From NCBI RefSeq assembly GCF_004916905.1, contig NZ_SDLV01000047.1:62001-126000 (forward strand): a DNA stretch of 64,000 nucleotides, in the 5' to 3' direction. The notes under the pieces were generated by a model, which saw only the letters and a program-made list of their open reading frames with translations, made no database searches and had not been told where the DNA came from. This document shows positions 61,957 through 64,000 of this stretch, piece after piece. The stretch is from Chryseobacterium candidae. Its GTDB lineage: Bacteria; Bacteroidota; Bacteroidia; Flavobacteriales; Weeksellaceae. The position numbers were made by a program, and so were the translations under genes. Positions within the stretch are counted from its first letter, which is position 1. Each line of letters begins with the position of its first letter.

Positions 61957-62452
61957 ATTAATAAAAGGAGACATCACAAAAATCCAAGCTGATGCAATTG
62001 TTAACGCCGCCAATTCTTCCTTACTTGGTGGAGGCGGGGTAGATGGAGCTATTCATAGAGCAGGCGGTCCTCAGATTTTGGAAGAATGTATTGCGATCAG
62101 AAATAGACAAGGAAAATGCAAAACGGGAGAAGCAGTAGTAACAAATGCAGGAAATCTCTCTGCAAAATATGTTATTCATACAGTAGGACCAGTTTGGAAC
62201 GGTCACGAAGAAAAGGAATCAACTCTTCTGGAAAACTGTTATCGTAATTCTTTGAATTTAGCAGAAAGCCTTGGTGTGAAGACGATTGCTTTTCCTAATA
62301 TCAGCACAGGAGTCTATAGATTTCCAAAAGAACTGGCAGGAAAAATTGCGGTAGATGAAGTAAGAAAATTTAATTCAGATATTATTGAGAAAGTTATTTT
62401 TGTTTGTTTTGATGATGAAAATGAATTGATTTACAAAAAACTATTATATTAA
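61946..62452 (+). CDS. MacroD-type macrodomain, O-acetyl-ADP-ribose deacetylase-like
   Basis: A 168-residue protein. [39 protein letters not shown] is the MacroD/YmdB signature with the catalytic [18 protein letters not shown] loop, followed by [24 protein letters not shown], and [18 protein letters not shown]. The frame extends upstream inside the ARH gene, but the ATG reading MKIELIKGD is the natural start. Overlaps ARH by 11 bp, so coupled. Confidence 0.93.
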   Translation: [168 protein letters not shown]

Positions 62453-62457
62453 AACCA

Positions 62458-63144
62458 ATGAAAAAACTAACCATATTAAGCGGCGCAGGAATCAGTGCCG
62501 AAAGCGGAATAAAAACCTTCAGAGACGGAGACGGTCTCTGGGAAAATCATAATGTAACGGATGTGGCAAGTCCGGAAGGATGGAGAAAAGACAGAGCATT
62601 GGTCCTGGAATTTTACAACCAGAGAAGACGTCAGCTGCATGAAGTACAGCCCAACGAAGCGCATCAATTGCTGGCAGAGCTGGAAAAGCATTTTGAGGTA
62701 CAGATCATTACCCAGAATATAGATGATCTTCATGAAAGAGCTGGATCTACCAATATCCTTCACATTCACGGAGAACTGTTCAAATCATGTTCTTGTAATA
62801 ATAAAAGCCTGATTTATGAACAAAAAGAAGATATCAATATTGGTGACAAAGCCGAAGACGGAGCACAATTAAGACCTTTTATCGTTTGGTTTGGAGAAGA
62901 TGTCCCTTTATATCAAAAGGCAAAAGAAATTGTAAAAGAATCGGATATTTTACTGGTTATCGGGACTTCTTTGCAGGTTTACCCGGCTGCCGGGCTTATT
63001 CATGATATCAAAGATGACTGTCTTTTAATCGTCATCAATCCTAACGAAACAGGGTTTGGCTACGGACAGAGAGCTGTAGTAATGAAGGAAACAGCTACAC
63101 AAGGAATGAAACTATTATTTGATAAACTGATCAACCTTGCCTGA
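62458..63144 (+). CDS. cobB: Sir2-family NAD-dependent deacylase
   Basis: A 228-residue sirtuin. LSGAGISAESGIKTFRDGDGLWENH (NAD loop), TQNIDDLHERAGSTNILHIHGELFKSCS (catalytic His and HG), VWFGEDVP, and GTSLQVYPAAGL. EFYNQRRRQLHEVQP carries Tyr-x2-Arg, the class III feature (Sirt5/E. coli CobB) linked to desuccinylase activity. It removes acyl groups to NAD-derived O-acyl-ADP-ribose, the substrate of the macrodomain neighbours. Only part of a Zn ribbon is seen (CSCNNKS): a second Cys pair is not clear. Six bp after the macrodomain gene. Confidence 0.92.
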   Translation: MKKLTILSGAGISAESGIKTFRDGDGLWENHNVTDVASPEGWRKDRALVLEFYNQRRRQLHEVQPNEAHQLLAELEKHFEVQIITQNIDDLHERAGSTNILHIHGELFKSCSCNNKSLIYEQKEDINIGDKAEDGAQLRPFIVWFGEDVPLYQKAKEIVKESDILLVIGTSLQVYPAAGLIHDIKDDCLLIVINPNETGFGYGQRAVVMKETATQGMKLLFDKLINLA

Positions 63145-64000
63145 TGGAAAATAAAGTAAGAGCAGGAATCATGGGTGTCTGCATTGGAGATGCACTTGGT
63201 GTTCCGGTGGAATTCAGAAGCAGGGAAGAGCTTAAACGGTCACCTGTTACCAAAATGCGTGCTTTGGGAACCCATCGCCAACCCGCTGGGACATGGAGTG
63301 ATGATGGATCTTTAACTTTGTGTTTAGCAGATAGTTTGTGCAAAGGATATGATACTGAAGATATTGCATTGAAATTCTTGCAGTGGTATAATGCAGAAAT
63401 ATGGACTCCTCATGGAAGGGTTTTCGATATAGGTATTGCAACTTCACAAGCAATTTATAGAATTGGAAAAGGTGTTTCTCCTACTTTATGCGGAGGAAAT
63501 TCAGAGTTTGATAATGGAAACGGCTCTTTAATGAGGATCATACCATTATTATTTTATATTAAGGATTTGCCTATTGAGAAGCGCTTTGATATTATAAAAG
63601 ACGTTTCCTCTATTACACACAGACACATCCGTTCAATTCTAGCCTGTTTTATTTATTTGGAATTTGCTTTGGAGATTCTAAAAGGAAAAGATAAATGGGA
63701 AGCATATCGAACAATGCAGAAAACAGTTCGGGAATTTCTGGATCATAATCCAATTTGTTCGCAAGATGAAATGAATAAATTTCACCGGATTTTAGAATTA
63801 AAAGTGGGGAAATATGATTTAGTTCCTTTGCATACTTTACAAGAGGAGGAAATAAGTTCTGGCGGATATGTTCTTCACAGTCTGGAAGCTTCACTATGGT
63901 GTTTTCTCAATTCAGAAAGCTATTCTGAAGCCGTGTTGAAAGCCGTAAATCTCGGAGAAGATACAGATACTACAGGAGCCATTACCGGAGGAATTGCCGG
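63144..64000 (+). CDS. ADP-ribosylglycohydrolase family protein 2, 5' part (window edge)
   Basis: Open frame from the ATG that overlaps the sirtuin stop (ATGA) to the window edge with no stop; at least 285 residues. IGDALGVPVEFRSREEL, GTWSDDGSLTLCLADSL (metal-binding pattern with Gly-Ser after DD instead of Thr), NGNGSLMRIIPLLFY, and GEDTDTTGAITGGIAG with the second metal motif. It is the longer, DraG-like class and distinct from the ARH gene at 61045. C-terminus lies outside the window. Confidence 0.87.
   Translation, partial: MENKVRAGIMGVCIGDALGVPVEFRSREELKRSPVTKMRALGTHRQPAGTWSDDGSLTLCLADSLCKGYDTEDIALKFLQWYNAEIWTPHGRVFDIGIATSQAIYRIGKGVSPTLCGGNSEFDNGNGSLMRIIPLLFYIKDLPIEKRFDIIKDVSSITHRHIRSILACFIYLEFALEILKGKDKWEAYRTMQKTVREFLDHNPICSQDEMNKFHRILELKVGKYDLVPLHTLQEEEISSGGYVLHSLEASLWCFLNSESYSEAVLKAVNLGEDTDTTGAITGGIA

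Noticed and set aside
55812..64000. The NAD/ADP-ribose island as a DarT-DarG-like toxin-antitoxin or anti-phage system
   Set aside because: Macrodomain and ARH enzymes are present, but no ADP-ribosyltransferase toxin, integrase or defence gene is seen in the window, so I only suggest a metabolic or repair role.

Overview
The window looks like a chromosome segment of a low-GC Bacteroidota, most likely a Chryseobacterium-type flavobacterium (Weeksellaceae). I infer this from the AT-rich sequence, the flavobacterial -7 promoter element TAnnTTTG in front of many genes, the type IX secretion/gliding lipoprotein SprE/PorW, a fused MurF-alanine racemase, LytTR/2TM signalling genes, a TonB-dependent receptor and a Tdk-MurF/Alr-YbeY-MnmG neighbourhood. 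I saw no rRNA, tRNA, CRISPR array, insertion sequence or prophage.

Layout. 1-4.4 kb: 3' end of mnmA, small membrane proteins, a glycine/cysteine-tailed GRDP-like protein and a DUF6051-like hydrolase. 4.4-11.4 kb: a LytTR response regulator, a sensor kinase, four 2TM domains (one fused to the kinase), an ICMT-like methyltransferase, a TonB-dependent receptor and its partner. These form three minus-strand operons with the same promoter design: paired CCGAA-type direct repeats 21 bp apart, about 31 bp upstream of a TAnnTTTG element. 11.4-25 kb: an AraC pseudogene, sodC, prc, surE, a radical SAM/Lgt-like cassette, guaC, a DUF6056-like protein, fabG, a WG-repeat pseudogene, rsmI and an acidic-repeat protein.

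25-38 kb has the features of a replication-origin neighbourhood. Two perfect parS-like palindromes flank mnmG. A 1.5-kb AT-rich gene-free stretch with direct repeats follows. Between pgk and rpiB lies an intergenic region with DnaA-box-like sequences, a long imperfect inverted repeat and a local C-to-G strand switch. Gene polarity changes from mostly minus before 25 kb (18 minus, 8 plus intact genes) to mostly plus after it (31 plus, 6 minus). 38-55.7 kb is mainly housekeeping: rnr, ldcA, yraN, tsaB, sprE/porW, maf, a kdsC-like gene, an ECF sigma factor cassette, lepA and dinD.

55.8-64 kb is the most striking region: an NAD/ADP-ribose island. It has an NrtR-like Nudix-HTH regulator, a NADAR protein, a 2OG-Fe(II) oxygenase, a small coiled-coil protein, a VWA protein, a divergent short PurA paralogue, two macrodomain proteins, two ADP-ribosylglycohydrolases and a sirtuin. 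A 21-bp site, TTWGCGTWAT-N4-ACACAAA, occurs four times in its first three promoter regions, so the regulator and its probable targets can be linked from sequence alone. The island continues past the window edge.
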